From: JBFGCM01 sp041581135
GTDB taxonomy: Bacteria; Actinomycetota; Acidimicrobiia; Spongiisociales; UBA5794
Assembly: GCA_041581135.1 (NCBI GenBank)
Contig: JBFGCM010000042.1
Span: forward strand, 1-29,704
Direction of reading: 5' to 3'
Length of the DNA stretch: 29,704 nucleotides
This document shows, one piece after another, positions 14,362 to 22,107 of this stretch. The notes under the pieces were generated by a model. It saw only the letters and a program-made list of their open reading frames with translations, was not told where the DNA came from and ran no database searches. Positions within the stretch are counted from its first letter, which is position 1; the number at the start of each line of letters is the position of its first letter. The position numbers were made by a program, and so were the translations under genes.

Positions 14362-14871
14362 TCAGGCCGAAACGGCGTGTGGATCCAGGTATTGGATCCA
14401 CTTGGGATCGGGCCGTGAGCCGAGCGCGACCAACACCCATCCAGACTGGCGCGGAGCACGGGGCGGCCGCAACAGTCGTAAGCCCGCCTGATCGGGGGTA
14501 CGTCCACCCTTGCGGGTGTTGCAGCGTCGGCACGACGCCACGACGTTCTCCCAGGTGTGCGGCCCGCCTTGAGAACGAGGGATCACGTGATCGATGTTCT
14601 CCGCCGGCCGGGAGCAGTATTGACACTGATCACTGTCGCGCAAGAACACGGCCCTACGGTTGAGCGGCACGCGCCTGGCGTAGGGGACCTTCACGAAGGT
14701 GCGGAGACGAATCACCGACGGCACCCAATGGTCGGCGCGCTCGGAGTGCCACACCTCCTCATCCAGCTCCACGACGTCCGCTTTTTCGCGCAGCAGCAAG
14801 ACGACTGCCCGGCGGCGAGAGACCACCGACAGCGGCTCGTACGTGGCATTGAGCACCAAGGCTTTGGCCAT
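14362..14871 (-). CDS. HNH endonuclease-domain protein
   Basis: A 169-residue protein. The N-terminus KALVLNATYEPLSVVSRRRAV and the following VVLLLREKADVVE belong to the widespread actinobacterial/cyanobacterial HNH group. The nuclease core is at about residues 85-130: paired cysteines in CQYCSRPAENIDHVIPRS provide a structural zinc half-site and the catalytic DH. NVVASCRRCNTRKGG supplies the second Cys pair and the Asn. The family is a metal-dependent DNA endonuclease of the HNH fold, often chromosomal and of unknown physiological role. The ATG at 14871 lies about 10 bp downstream of the -10-like TACCCT (14887-14882). It is divergent from the recombinase-fold gene with 154 bp between. A perfect 9-bp inverted repeat lies in its 3' end. 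Confidence 0.9.
   Translation of the reverse strand: MAKALVLNATYEPLSVVSRRRAVVLLLREKADVVELDEEVWHSERADHWVPSVIRLRTFVKVPYARRVPLNRRAVFLRDSDQCQYCSRPAENIDHVIPRSQGGPHTWENVVASCRRCNTRKGGRTPDQAGLRLLRPPRAPRQSGWVLVALGSRPDPKWIQYLDPHAVSA
14379..14401. repeat. Perfect 9-bp inverted repeat at the convergent gene end
   Basis: The arms GTGGATCCA and TGGATCCAC are separated by 5 bp. The repeat lies inside the last codons of the HNH gene and 23 bp after the stop of the secreted-protein gene. It would fold in transcripts from both strands, so it could act as a shared terminator, but no clear T-run follows. Confidence 0.6.
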
Positions 14872-14957
14872 TGCGCAGCGCAGGGTACTCGCACCCACCG
14901 GGTTGGTGAGCGAATCGTTCTCCACCACCGCAGCCGCCCGACCACCGACGGTCGTGA

Positions 14958-14987
14958 TTGACCACGGATGGTCGATGGTGCGACAAT
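14958..14987 (+). promoter_or_regulatory. Possible promoter of the recombinase-fold gene
   Basis: TTGACC (14958-14963) and GACAAT (14982-14987) are spaced by 18 bp. This would start transcription near 14994 and leave a roughly 32-nt leader carrying ACGGAG 5 nt before the GTG at 15026. Confidence 0.4.
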
Positions 14988-15025
14988 GCCCATCCGCATA
15001 CCCCACCACTTGTAACGGAGTGCCT

Positions 15026-15577
15026 GTGCGTGTCGTTGGTTACGTCCGTGAATCTCCCGGCCCTCATCCCGACGAGACGGCCTTCGCCCAGTCGGAGGCG
15101 ATCCGCCGCTGGGCCGCTACCGCCGGACACCACATCGTCGCGTTGTGCCAGGACATCAAGACTCCCGGCCACGCGCTAGGCCGAGAAGGGTTCGTGGCCC
15201 TGCTCGGCATCCTCGGAGCCGGCCAGGTGGATGGGGTCGTGGTGACCTCACTCGACGTCCTTTCGCCCGATCTCGTGATCCAAGAGATCATGCTGTGGGA
15301 CCTCCGGACTCGCGGGGTCCGGCTCCTGTCGACCAGCGAGGCAGACCTGCCGGCGCTCGTTGTCGACACCGAAGATCAGAGCCGCATGCTCATCCGAGAC
15401 GTCCTGGCGCGGGTGAGCGAGCACAGCTCCGAGTTGCACGGTCCGCATCCGACCAACGAGGTGATCGATCTCCGGGACGATCCGGCTCAGGTCGGTATCG
15501 AAGAGCCGGTCCGAATCGAGATGATCGTGCCCGAAACGACTCCCTCACCCGAGGCGCGGCGCGCCGACAGGATCTGA
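15026..15577 (+). CDS. Serine-recombinase-fold protein lacking catalytic arginines and a DNA-binding domain
   Basis: A 183-residue protein homologous to the N-terminal catalytic domain of serine recombinases. With a GTG start at 15026 it reads MRVVGYVRES, placing Ser at position 10 exactly as in gamma-delta resolvase. The core continues with GREGFVALLGILGAGQVDGVVV and TSLDVLSPDLVIQEIMLWDLRTRGVRLLSTSEADL. In active enzymes the corresponding LDRLGRD/LDRLSRD carries two essential arginines; here they are Val and Pro (LDVLSPD). No C-terminal helix-turn-helix, zinc ribbon or coiled-coil domain follows; the tail is acidic and Pro-rich. I infer a catalytically dead, domesticated fold rather than an active resolvase or a mobile element. 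The divergent partner is the HNH gene. GTG 15020 is an alternative start. Confidence 0.8.
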   Translation: MRVVGYVRESPGPHPDETAFAQSEAIRRWAATAGHHIVALCQDIKTPGHALGREGFVALLGILGAGQVDGVVVTSLDVLSPDLVIQEIMLWDLRTRGVRLLSTSEADLPALVVDTEDQSRMLIRDVLARVSEHSSELHGPHPTNEVIDLRDDPAQVGIEEPVRIEMIVPETTPSPEARRADRI

Positions 15578-15594
15578 CTCGAGGGTCGCTCGGT

Positions 15595-16245
15595 TCAGGC
15601 GCTGAGCGCCGACCAGGCGGCCATGGCGAGGGCGAATGCCGGCCCCGATTCCACCACCGCCGATCCCGATACGCGGCGCCCGTCGGAACGCTCGATGACC
15701 ACCGTCACGACGTCGGTACCATCCACGGAGGACTCGATCACGTCAACCAGCAACGGGGCAACTCGATGGGGCCCGGTCAAGTGGGCGACGGCGGCGACAA
15801 TGGCGGTGTCCAGCGCATCACGACGCGCCCGCACCGACGCGAACCGGCCGTCCTCGGCGGAAGCCGTCACCACCACACCGGTGCGTCCCTCCTCCACGGC
15901 GATCGCGCCAAGCCGGGCTCCCACGACCGTCGGCTGGGCACTCGGGGGCGGCGGAACGACCATACCGGGCGCCGCGCTCGGCTCCGCGGCGGCCTCCGCC
16001 TGGTGCAGCGGTACCACGGAGGCGGGTGCACCCGGCGGTGGCGGTGGTGCCACCCCAGGGTCGACGCTGGAGCTCATCCCGCGTTGTGCCAGCACCTTTT
16101 GCACCCGAGCGCCGACGGTCTCCGGGTCGGCGCCTTCGGCGAGCACGACTCGAACAATGCTCGGCGCCTCCTGGTCACCGGCCACGTCGGCATCGGCGAT
16201 CCCTGGGATGTCCAAGAGCTCTTGTCGCAGTGTCTCGCTCGCCAT
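15595..16245 (-). CDS. Conserved hypothetical two-domain protein
   Basis: A 216-residue soluble protein. The N-terminal domain (about 1-58, LRQELLDIPGIADADV ... VVLAEGADPETVGARVQKVL) has an ACT/ferredoxin-like beta-alpha-beta pattern. A Pro/Ala-rich linker (PPPPPGAPAS, PPPPSAQP) joins it to a C-terminal alpha/beta domain with GVVVTASAEDGRFASVRARRDAL and VVTVVIERSDGRRVSGSAVV. I do not recognise the family. GGAGGA 8 nt upstream of the ATG at 16245 supports the start. It lies downstream of a small gene (16288-16530) on the same strand with a 42-bp gap, probably one operon. It converges on the recombinase-fold gene (17 bp). Confidence 0.75.
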   Translation of the reverse strand: MASETLRQELLDIPGIADADVAGDQEAPSIVRVVLAEGADPETVGARVQKVLAQRGMSSSVDPGVAPPPPPGAPASVVPLHQAEAAAEPSAAPGMVVPPPPSAQPTVVGARLGAIAVEEGRTGVVVTASAEDGRFASVRARRDALDTAIVAAVAHLTGPHRVAPLLVDVIESSVDGTDVVTVVIERSDGRRVSGSAVVESGPAFALAMAAWSALSA

Positions 16246-16287
16246 GGGATCGTCCTCCTCCTGCTCGCCGGCCCCGGGTGACAGGCA

Positions 16288-16530
16288 TCACGCCGGCCGG
16301 GCGCGTTGTCGTCGCCGCCACTCGAGAAACGCAACGACGTCGGCGGGCGCCAGAGGATGATCGGCCGAGCCGTACGCCGTCTGCGTGCGCCACGCAATGT
16401 ACTCGGCCGGAGGCATGGGAACGAATGGAAATCGCCGCCACCAGCTCCTCCGCGCCATGGCGAAGGTGGCGCGTATCCCCTCGATCCACAGGCCGGGGTG
16501 ACGCCACAGCGCGCGGATGATGGCCAGCAC
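16288..16530 (-). CDS. Small conserved actinobacterial protein, Trp/Arg-rich
   Basis: An 80-residue protein rich in Trp and Arg at its centre (RSWWRRFPFVPMPPAEYIAWR), with HPLAPADVVAFLEWRRRQRA at the end. Proteins of this pattern (WWRR-x-P-x-P-x-P, YG, PxDVVAYLxWxR) recur in actinobacterial genomes as small uncharacterised products; I know of no function. The GTG at 16530 is supported by TACGAT at 16542-16537, exactly 6 bp upstream, with no Shine-Dalgarno sequence. It is probably co-transcribed with the 216-residue protein downstream and is divergent from the MoxR operon. Confidence 0.78.
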   Translation of the reverse strand: MLAIIRALWRHPGLWIEGIRATFAMARRSWWRRFPFVPMPPAEYIAWRTQTAYGSADHPLAPADVVAFLEWRRRQRARPA

Positions 16531-16607
16531 GGAGGCATCGTACCCGCTGCGATGCCGGCCTCTGGCGGCCGCTCACGGGTTTCGCGAGCACAGTTCCGAC
16601 CAGCCGT

Positions 16608-16613
16608 TAACCT
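16608..16613 (+). promoter_or_regulatory. -10 element TAACCT of the MoxR-DUF58-TgpA operon
   Basis: TAACCT predicts a start near 16620 and a 25-nt leader containing GGAGG (16633-16637), 7 nt before the GTG at 16645. Confidence 0.45.
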
Positions 16614-16644
16614 GAACCCGACCCGAGCGTCTGGAGGCAACTAG

Positions 16645-17616
16645 GTGACGGTCAGCCCACAAGAGCTGCGGTGGTTCAGCGAGCGGTTCGCTGCGATCAC
16701 GGGGAACATCGAGCGCGTGATCCAGGGCAAGCCTGACCCCATCCAGCTGATCACCGTCTGCCTGCTCTCGGGCGGCCACGCGCTCATCGAGGACGTCCCG
16801 GGCGTCGGCAAGACCCTGCTCGCCAAGTCGCTCGCCCGGTCCATCGACTGCACCTTTCAGCGAGTGCAGTTCACGCCGGACCTGCTTCCGTCCGATGTGA
16901 CTGGGGTGTCGGTGTGGGATCGCGACCAGAACGATTTCGTGTTCCGGCCCGGTCCGGTGTTCGCCAACGTGGTGCTGGGTGACGAGATCAACCGGGCCAG
17001 CCCCAAGACTCAGGCCGCGTTGCTCGAGGCGATGGAGGAGCGTCAGGTCACCGTCGACGGATCCACGCGGGCGCTGAAGCCGCCATTCATCGTCATCGCC
17101 ACCCAGAACCCCATCGAGCACGAAGGCACCTATCCCCTGCCTGAGGCGCAGCTCGATCGCTTCATGATGCGGATCACCATGGGCTATCCCAACCGCGCCA
17201 AGGAGCTGGCCATGCTCACCACCCACGGGGTTCGCTCCACCTTCGTAGACCTGAAGCCGGTCGTCCACGCCGACGACGTGCTGCAGATGATCGACATCGC
17301 CAGCAGGGTTCACGTCGCCGACATCGTGCGGGAGTACCTCGTGGATGTGGTGGAGGCGAGCCGCCGCGACAGTGATCTCCTCTTGGGGGCCTCGCCGCGG
17401 GCGACGCTGTTCCTCCAGCGGGCCGCCCGCACTCGTGCGGCCGTCGACGGACGCGACTTCGCTGCTCCCGACGACATCAAGGCCGTGCTCCAACCGGTAC
17501 TCAACCACCGGCTCATCCTGCGGCCCGAGGCGCAGATGCGGGGTGTGACGGTCCCCGATGTCGTTGACGGGATCTCGCACGGCGTGCCGGTCCCAGGGAC
17601 CCGGGTCGGCGCCTGA
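16645..17616 (+). CDS. MoxR-family AAA+ ATPase
   Basis: A 323-residue cytoplasmic AAA+ protein of the MoxR group. Walker A is DVPGVGKTLLA and Walker B VVLGDEINRASPK. Sensor 1 is FIVIATQNPIEHEGTYPLPEAQLDRF, which also carries the arginine finger area. The helical lid from about residue 235 contains LLLGASPRATLFLQRAA. MoxR ATPases are thought to act as chaperones that mature or insert neighbouring DUF58/VWA-type proteins. Here the next gene is DUF58 and its ATG overlaps this stop (TGATG at 17614-17618), so the pair is translationally coupled. The GTG at 16645 has a well-spaced GGAGG. First gene of a three-gene operon. Confidence 0.95.
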   Translation: MTVSPQELRWFSERFAAITGNIERVIQGKPDPIQLITVCLLSGGHALIEDVPGVGKTLLAKSLARSIDCTFQRVQFTPDLLPSDVTGVSVWDRDQNDFVFRPGPVFANVVLGDEINRASPKTQAALLEAMEERQVTVDGSTRALKPPFIVIATQNPIEHEGTYPLPEAQLDRFMMRITMGYPNRAKELAMLTTHGVRSTFVDLKPVVHADDVLQMIDIASRVHVADIVREYLVDVVEASRRDSDLLLGASPRATLFLQRAARTRAAVDGRDFAAPDDIKAVLQPVLNHRLILRPEAQMRGVTVPDVVDGISHGVPVPGTRVGA

Positions 17617-18791
17617 TGCCCACCGTCCGGGGATGGGCAGCACTCGGTGCCGCCGCAGCCCTGGGCGTGCTCTGGATCGGATTCGGCGAGCGACTCCTGT
17701 TGGCGGTCGGCCTCTTTCTCGCCGCCGCCGTCGTCGTCGGCATGGTGTATGTGCGCCGCTCCGCTCCCTTGATCCGGGTGAGCCGCGAAGTGAACCCGCC
17801 GCAGCTCCATGAGGGAGATCGGGCGCTGGTGGAAGTCACCCTCATCGCCACGAAGCGGTTGCGCCACGTCGCCGTGGAGGACGACGTGGTGGGCCTCGGC
17901 TCTGCTCAGTTCCTCGCGGACCGCGTGGAGCCCAACGAGCCGCTCGCCGGGCGCTACGAGGTGCTGTGCCGCCCGCGCGGCGTCTACGCCGTCGGGCCGG
18001 CCCGGGTGATGCTGCGAGACGCATTGGGCTTCAGCGAGGCCGGGGGCGTGATCGGCGTGTCGAACCGGCTCGTGGTGTATCCCGCCGTCGAGGACATCGA
18101 GGGCATGCCGATCATTCGGGGGCAGGACCCTTCGGTCTCGACGGCCCGTCCCAACTTCGCCCATACGGGCGGGGAGGACTTCTTCACGCTACGCGAGTAC
18201 CAGCACGGCGATGACATGCGGCGGGTGCACTGGCCGACCTCGGCCAAACGCGATCAGCTGATGATCAAGCAGCTCGAGATGCCATGGCAATCCCGCGCCC
18301 TGGTCGTCGTCGACCACCGGGTGACGCCCTATCCCACCGATGAGTCGTTCGAGCAAGCCGTACGGGGTGCGGCGACGATCATCCGGCATCTGTACGCCAA
18401 CGGGTTCAGCCCTGCCCTCTTTCCGGGGGCCAGCACGGTGAACAGCACGGAGAGCTACTCAGTGGCCATGGAATCCCTGGCGACGATCGACCGCCAGGAC
18501 AGCTTCGACCTGCGGGCACTGGTCACCCGTTTGCGTCGCAGCGGGCTGGGCGGCGGGGTGCTCGTGATGGTGACCGGGGAGGCGGATGAGGCCAACCTCG
18601 CCGCCTATCGCACCTTGACCCGTGACTTTCTCCACACCGTCATCATGGCGGTCGCACAACAACCCAACGACGCCATACTTCGCCTGCAGCAGTCGCCCGC
18701 CGTGACCGTCATCACGGGCCCCGGCGCCAAGTGGGCGCCGGCCTGGCAGGAAGCAATGGAGCGCACATGGTCTACCGCTACAGCTGGGTAG
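17616..18791 (+). CDS. DUF58 membrane-anchored protein (MoxR partner)
   Basis: A 391-residue protein. Two N-terminal membrane helices (WAALGAAAALGVLWIG and LLLAVGLFLAAAVVVGMVYV) are followed by a beta-rich region. The DUF58 signature REYQHGDDMRRVHWPTSAKR comes next, then a VWA-like domain with ALVVVDHRVTPY. It probably works at the cytoplasmic membrane with the preceding MoxR ATPase and the following transglutaminase-like membrane protein; the substrate of this trio is unknown in most bacteria, with envelope stress or cell-wall roles suggested. The start overlaps the MoxR stop and its end overlaps the TgpA start by 25 bp. Confidence 0.93.
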   Translation: MPTVRGWAALGAAAALGVLWIGFGERLLLAVGLFLAAAVVVGMVYVRRSAPLIRVSREVNPPQLHEGDRALVEVTLIATKRLRHVAVEDDVVGLGSAQFLADRVEPNEPLAGRYEVLCRPRGVYAVGPARVMLRDALGFSEAGGVIGVSNRLVVYPAVEDIEGMPIIRGQDPSVSTARPNFAHTGGEDFFTLREYQHGDDMRRVHWPTSAKRDQLMIKQLEMPWQSRALVVVDHRVTPYPTDESFEQAVRGAATIIRHLYANGFSPALFPGASTVNSTESYSVAMESLATIDRQDSFDLRALVTRLRRSGLGGGVLVMVTGEADEANLAAYRTLTRDFLHTVIMAVAQQPNDAILRLQQSPAVTVITGPGAKWAPAWQEAMERTWSTATAG

Positions 18792-21118
18792 CCGGCCTCC
18801 TCGCCCTGCTCTTCGCCTTCTTCCGGGTCGATCACTTGTTGCGTCCCACGGTGGAGGGACCTCCGTGGCAGCTCGTCGTCATCGCCGGCGTGCTGCTCGG
18901 CAGCATCATCACGTGGACGGCACTCTCGTACCGTCTCCCACTGTGGCTGACGGCCCTGCTCAACGCAGCTGCCTTCGTCGTGGCGGCGGTGCGTATCGCG
19001 GTGCCGGACACGACGTTCGCCTTCTTGCCGACGGCGTCGAGCGTGACCGCGATGGGCGACGAGATGAGCCTCGCCTGGGCGGTGATCCGCAACGGGGTGT
19101 CGCCGGTGATCCCCATCGCCGGCATCGTGGTGCTCATGACGGCCGTGTTCTGGGCCGCCGGCGCCGCGCTCGTGTGGGGACTGGTGCGAGCCCGCCCCTA
19201 TGCCGCTCTGCTGCCACTGCTGGTCCTCGGCGTGCAATTCGCCACGATGGACCGCTTTCCCACCAGCAACCTGGCGATCACCGTCTTCGTGTCGATCACG
19301 GCCTTCACGTTCCTCGCCATCCGCCTCGACCAGCGAGATCAAGGAGTGGGGCGCATGGCGCGTCCGGGTCGGTGGACGGCCTCCGCCCCCACCAGCGTGC
19401 CGCCCACCTCTGCGCTGCTCCTGGGCAGCACGGTGTTGGCGGCCGTGATCGGCTCGGGGCTCATGACCGGTCTCGTTCCCTACGACGGCACCCTGAGCTG
19501 GCGAAGCTCATCCGGCCTCACCGGCGGTTTCTATGGGAGCGTGAGCTACAACCCGTTCATCTCGATCCGCCAAGGTCTCGTCTCCAACACCAACCAGGAG
19601 GTGTTCCGTGCCCAGATCGATGGCCCGGTCGCCGCCGACCAGGTGTACTTCCGCCTCGTGACCATGGAGCACTTCGACGGCGTCCAGTTCTCCGCCGATC
19701 GGCCGGTGGTGCGGCCGCTCGGCGAGACGTGGGAAGCCGACTCCCAACGCTTCATCGGCCCCACCGCGGAAGTCGTCCAAGACATCGAGATCCGCGACCT
19801 GCAGATGGACTGGATCCCGGAGGCATACAGCCCGGTGGAGATCCAGGGCCGACGCGGGCTGCTCAACAACCTGCGGGTCCGCGGCGACGGCTCACTGATC
19901 ATCGACGGTGGACTCACCTCACCCGGTCTCCGCTACCAAGTCACGTCGTTGGTCCCGCAGCCCGATCTGGACGTGCTGGCGAGCGGCGCCGACGGGGGGC
20001 TGTCCCCGGCGTTCGCCGCGGCCGCCGCCGAAGGCGCTCCCGACCTGCCGAACATCCAACCCGAGGTGGTGGAGCCGCGCGAGTTGGTGGATGCGGACGT
20101 CTTCCTGGAGATCCCGGATGATCTCGATGAGGGAATCCGGCAGCTGGCGATCTCGGTGACCGCCAACCTGGGTACCGACTACGAGCGCGGGCTCGCCATC
20201 GAAGCGTTCCTGCGCGAGTTCACCTACACGCTCGAGGTGGCCGAAGGCCACGGCTCGAGCGACCTGGCTGCGTGGCTACTCGACCCCTCCAGCCCGAACT
20301 ACCGACAGGGCTATTGCGAGCAGTTCGCCACCTCCATGGCGGTGTTGGCGCGAACACTCGAGATCCCGAGCCGGGTGGTGCTCGGCTTCACACCCGGTCA
20401 GCACGTCGGTGACGACATCGTCATCGTCCGCGACAGCAATGCCCATGCCTGGGTCGAGCTGTGGCTGCCGACCCAGGGATGGGTCAGGTTCGATCCGACC
20501 CCACGCAGTGACCAGGTCAACCCAGCGACCTTCGCCGGCCTCGGATTCGATGTGCGGCCGTTCTTGGAGCTGCCGGATCCGGAGAGCCAGGACGTCGCCA
20601 GCGCTCCGCTCCCGGCCCCGCAGTTCGCCGAGGACTTCTTGCCGCCCGGCTTCATCGGTAGCGGTGGCGGCGAAGTGGACGCCGGCTTCACGCTGCCGAC
20701 CTGGGCTCGCTGGGTCGTGCCGGTCCTCGCCACATTCGTCTTCCTCTTCGCCCTTGTCCCCGGCATCAAGTGGTGGCGGCGCAAGCGGCGGATGAAACGG
20801 CTCCGCGAAGGCGACATCACCGCGGCATGGGAATCCATCATCGCCAGGCTCACCGACCTTGGTGATCGACCAGATGCCGCCCTCACTCCGACGGAGCTCG
20901 CCGGCGGCGTGGATCCGGCCATGGAGCCGCTGGCACTCGTCTACTCCGAGGCGATCTACGGGGGGCGCGACTCGCTCGGAGGGGGCCGTCTGGAGCTCGC
21001 CACGCAGGCGCTGGAGACGACCGAGGCGCGACTCACCACCAGATACTCCAGGTTCCAGCGAATCGTCGCCATGTACCGCCCCGCGACCCTGCTGCCCCGC
21101 CGACTGCGGCGGCGTTGA
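18767..21118 (+). CDS. TgpA-type membrane transglutaminase-like protein
   Basis: A 783-residue membrane protein. The N-terminus has about six to seven helices of the DUF3488 (TgpA_N) type. A large periplasmic segment holds a transglutaminase core with the full catalytic triad: Cys517 in QGYCEQFATSMAVLARTL, His560 in DSNAHAWVELWL, and Asp576 in RFDPTPR. Another helix (WVVPVLATFVFLFALVPGI) and a cytoplasmic DUF4129-like C-terminal domain follow. The triad predicts an active protease or transglutaminase facing outward. Pseudomonas TgpA is essential, but its substrate is not clear. The start at 18767 has GGAG 5 nt upstream and lies inside the DUF58 gene. A GGCGG/CCGCC hairpin covers the stop. Confidence 0.93.
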   Translation: MVYRYSWVAGLLALLFAFFRVDHLLRPTVEGPPWQLVVIAGVLLGSIITWTALSYRLPLWLTALLNAAAFVVAAVRIAVPDTTFAFLPTASSVTAMGDEMSLAWAVIRNGVSPVIPIAGIVVLMTAVFWAAGAALVWGLVRARPYAALLPLLVLGVQFATMDRFPTSNLAITVFVSITAFTFLAIRLDQRDQGVGRMARPGRWTASAPTSVPPTSALLLGSTVLAAVIGSGLMTGLVPYDGTLSWRSSSGLTGGFYGSVSYNPFISIRQGLVSNTNQEVFRAQIDGPVAADQVYFRLVTMEHFDGVQFSADRPVVRPLGETWEADSQRFIGPTAEVVQDIEIRDLQMDWIPEAYSPVEIQGRRGLLNNLRVRGDGSLIIDGGLTSPGLRYQVTSLVPQPDLDVLASGADGGLSPAFAAAAAEGAPDLPNIQPEVVEPRELVDADVFLEIPDDLDEGIRQLAISVTANLGTDYERGLAIEAFLREFTYTLEVAEGHGSSDLAAWLLDPSSPNYRQGYCEQFATSMAVLARTLEIPSRVVLGFTPGQHVGDDIVIVRDSNAHAWVELWLPTQGWVRFDPTPRSDQVNPATFAGLGFDVRPFLELPDPESQDVASAPLPAPQFAEDFLPPGFIGSGGGEVDAGFTLPTWARWVVPVLATFVFLFALVPGIKWWRRKRRMKRLREGDITAAWESIIARLTDLGDRPDAALTPTELAGGVDPAMEPLALVYSEAIYGGRDSLGGGRLELATQALETTEARLTTRYSRFQRIVAMYRPATLLPRRLRRR

Positions 21119-21125
21119 TCCGCCG
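21107..21125 (+). terminator. Hairpin over the tgpA stop codon
   Basis: CGGCGG and CCGCCG form a perfect 6-bp stem with a 7-nt loop containing the TGA stop (21116-21118), in the 13-bp convergent gap. There is no T-run, so it is a plausible but unproven end of the MoxR operon. Confidence 0.4.
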
Positions 21126-21131
21126 AGCTCG

Positions 21132-21623
21132 CTAGCCGGCAGCTGCCTCGGACTGCACGTCGTCCTCGACCCGGCGCAGCATCACGAGGAACTGCTCCCG
21201 ATCCAACTCGAAGCGGGTGACGTCCTCTTCGACCTCTTGCGCGATCTCGTTGATGGCCACGAAGAAGGCGAGCTGACCCTGACGGAGCGCGTCGAGCAGC
21301 TCACCATCGTCGTGAGCGACCGCGTAGATGGACTGCCCGTCCGTGACCAGCTTGACGTCGGCGAGGTGGGCGTCCATGTCGGCGGTGCGGCGCAGGTAGT
21401 CCCACGCCCGCCGTACCCGCTGCACCGACATCCCATTGTCGAGCAGACTCTTCACCACTCGCAGCGCCACCAGGTCGCGAAACGCATAGAGGCGGCGGCG
21501 GCCGGGGCGACCCCCGGTGCTCTGCAGCGATGGACCTACGAGTCCGACCTTGTCCCAATACCGAAGCTGGTGTGGCGTACATCCAGTCAGCTTGGACGTC
21601 TGCTGCGCCGTGAAACCCTCCAA
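21132..21623 (-). CDS. MerR-type DNA-binding regulator without recognisable effector cysteines
   Basis: About 163 residues. The N-terminal winged helix is clear: FTAQQTSKLTGCTPHQLRYWDKVGLVGPS followed by the wing GRRRLYAFRDLVALRVVKSLLDNGMSVQRVRRA. The second half is alpha-helical and acidic (DVTRFELDREQFLVMLRRVEDD), with no metal-binding cysteine loop. This is typical of actinobacterial MerR-like regulators of development or stress whose signals are unknown. I prefer the TTG at 21623 because GGAGGA ends 7 nt before it and it starts just before the HTH; a GTG at 21668 would add 15 residues. TAGAGT at 21708-21703 is a possible -10. Convergent with the tgpA gene and downstream of the DUF3040 gene (37-bp gap to the GTG start). 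Confidence 0.8.
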   Translation of the reverse strand: MEGFTAQQTSKLTGCTPHQLRYWDKVGLVGPSLQSTGGRPGRRRLYAFRDLVALRVVKSLLDNGMSVQRVRRAWDYLRRTADMDAHLADVKLVTDGQSIYAVAHDDGELLDALRQGQLAFFVAINEIAQEVEEDVTRFELDREQFLVMLRRVEDDVQSEAAAG

Positions 21624-21704
21624 CCCGTACTCCTCCCACACCCAATCTCGCGCCCCGGTCGAGCGCACATCCAGCCGTATCCAGTCCCCCGAAGGGCGGT
21701 CACT

Positions 21705-22043
21705 CTAGCGGTCTCGCGACCACCGCTGCCTGACGCGTTCGATCCAACTGCCGAGGCTGTTGGAGCCCAACGCTTCGCCCTTGGGGTTCATGGTCATCGC
21801 GATCCATCCAACCGAAACGACCATCCCCAGGAAACCGGCGAGCGCAACCCACCGGTTCCTCGTGAAGAACACCAGCATGACGGCGAGGCCAACGAGGAAA
21901 CCGACTGCGGCCCACTTCCGCTTGCGCCGGGCGAAATCGCCCAGGGTCGTGTTCGCCACCGTCTGGGCCAGCTTCGGATCGTCCTCGTAGAACTGACGCT
22001 CGATCTCCTCGAGGATCCGTTGTTCCCGCTCGTTCAGCGGCAT
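21705..22043 (-). CDS. DUF3040 family membrane protein
   Basis: A 112-residue protein starting MPLNEREQRILEEIERQFYEDD, the conserved opening of DUF3040. Two adjacent membrane helices follow (AAVGFLVGLAVMLVFFT and WVALAGFLGMVVSVGWIAM), then a short basic tail. The family is confined mostly to actinobacteria, often near division or DNA-repair genes; its role is unknown. The ATG at 22043 has GGAG 8 nt upstream. A very good -10 (TATACT, 22085-22080) gives a leader of about 30 nt. Downstream of dinB on the same strand. Confidence 0.9.
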   Translation of the reverse strand: MPLNEREQRILEEIERQFYEDDPKLAQTVANTTLGDFARRKRKWAAVGFLVGLAVMLVFFTRNRWVALAGFLGMVVSVGWIAMTMNPKGEALGSNSLGSWIERVRQRWSRDR

Positions 22044-22079
22044 CGCGATCTCCAGCTGGCTGCCAGCATTCCGCGTCGG

Positions 22080-22085
22080 AGTATA
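22080..22085 (-). promoter_or_regulatory. -10 element TATACT of the DUF3040 gene
   Basis: Minus-strand TATACT lies between the dinB stop (22108) and the DUF3040 start (22043). This suggests DUF3040 has its own promoter rather than relying on dinB readthrough. I see no convincing -35. Confidence 0.5.
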
Positions 22086-22107
22086 CCGCCCGACTGATCC
22101 TGCACAT

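Noticed and set aside
15026..15577. Active resolvase marking a transposon or integrated element
   Set aside because: Both catalytic arginines and the DNA-binding domain are missing, and no inverted repeats, transposase or att sites are visible around it.
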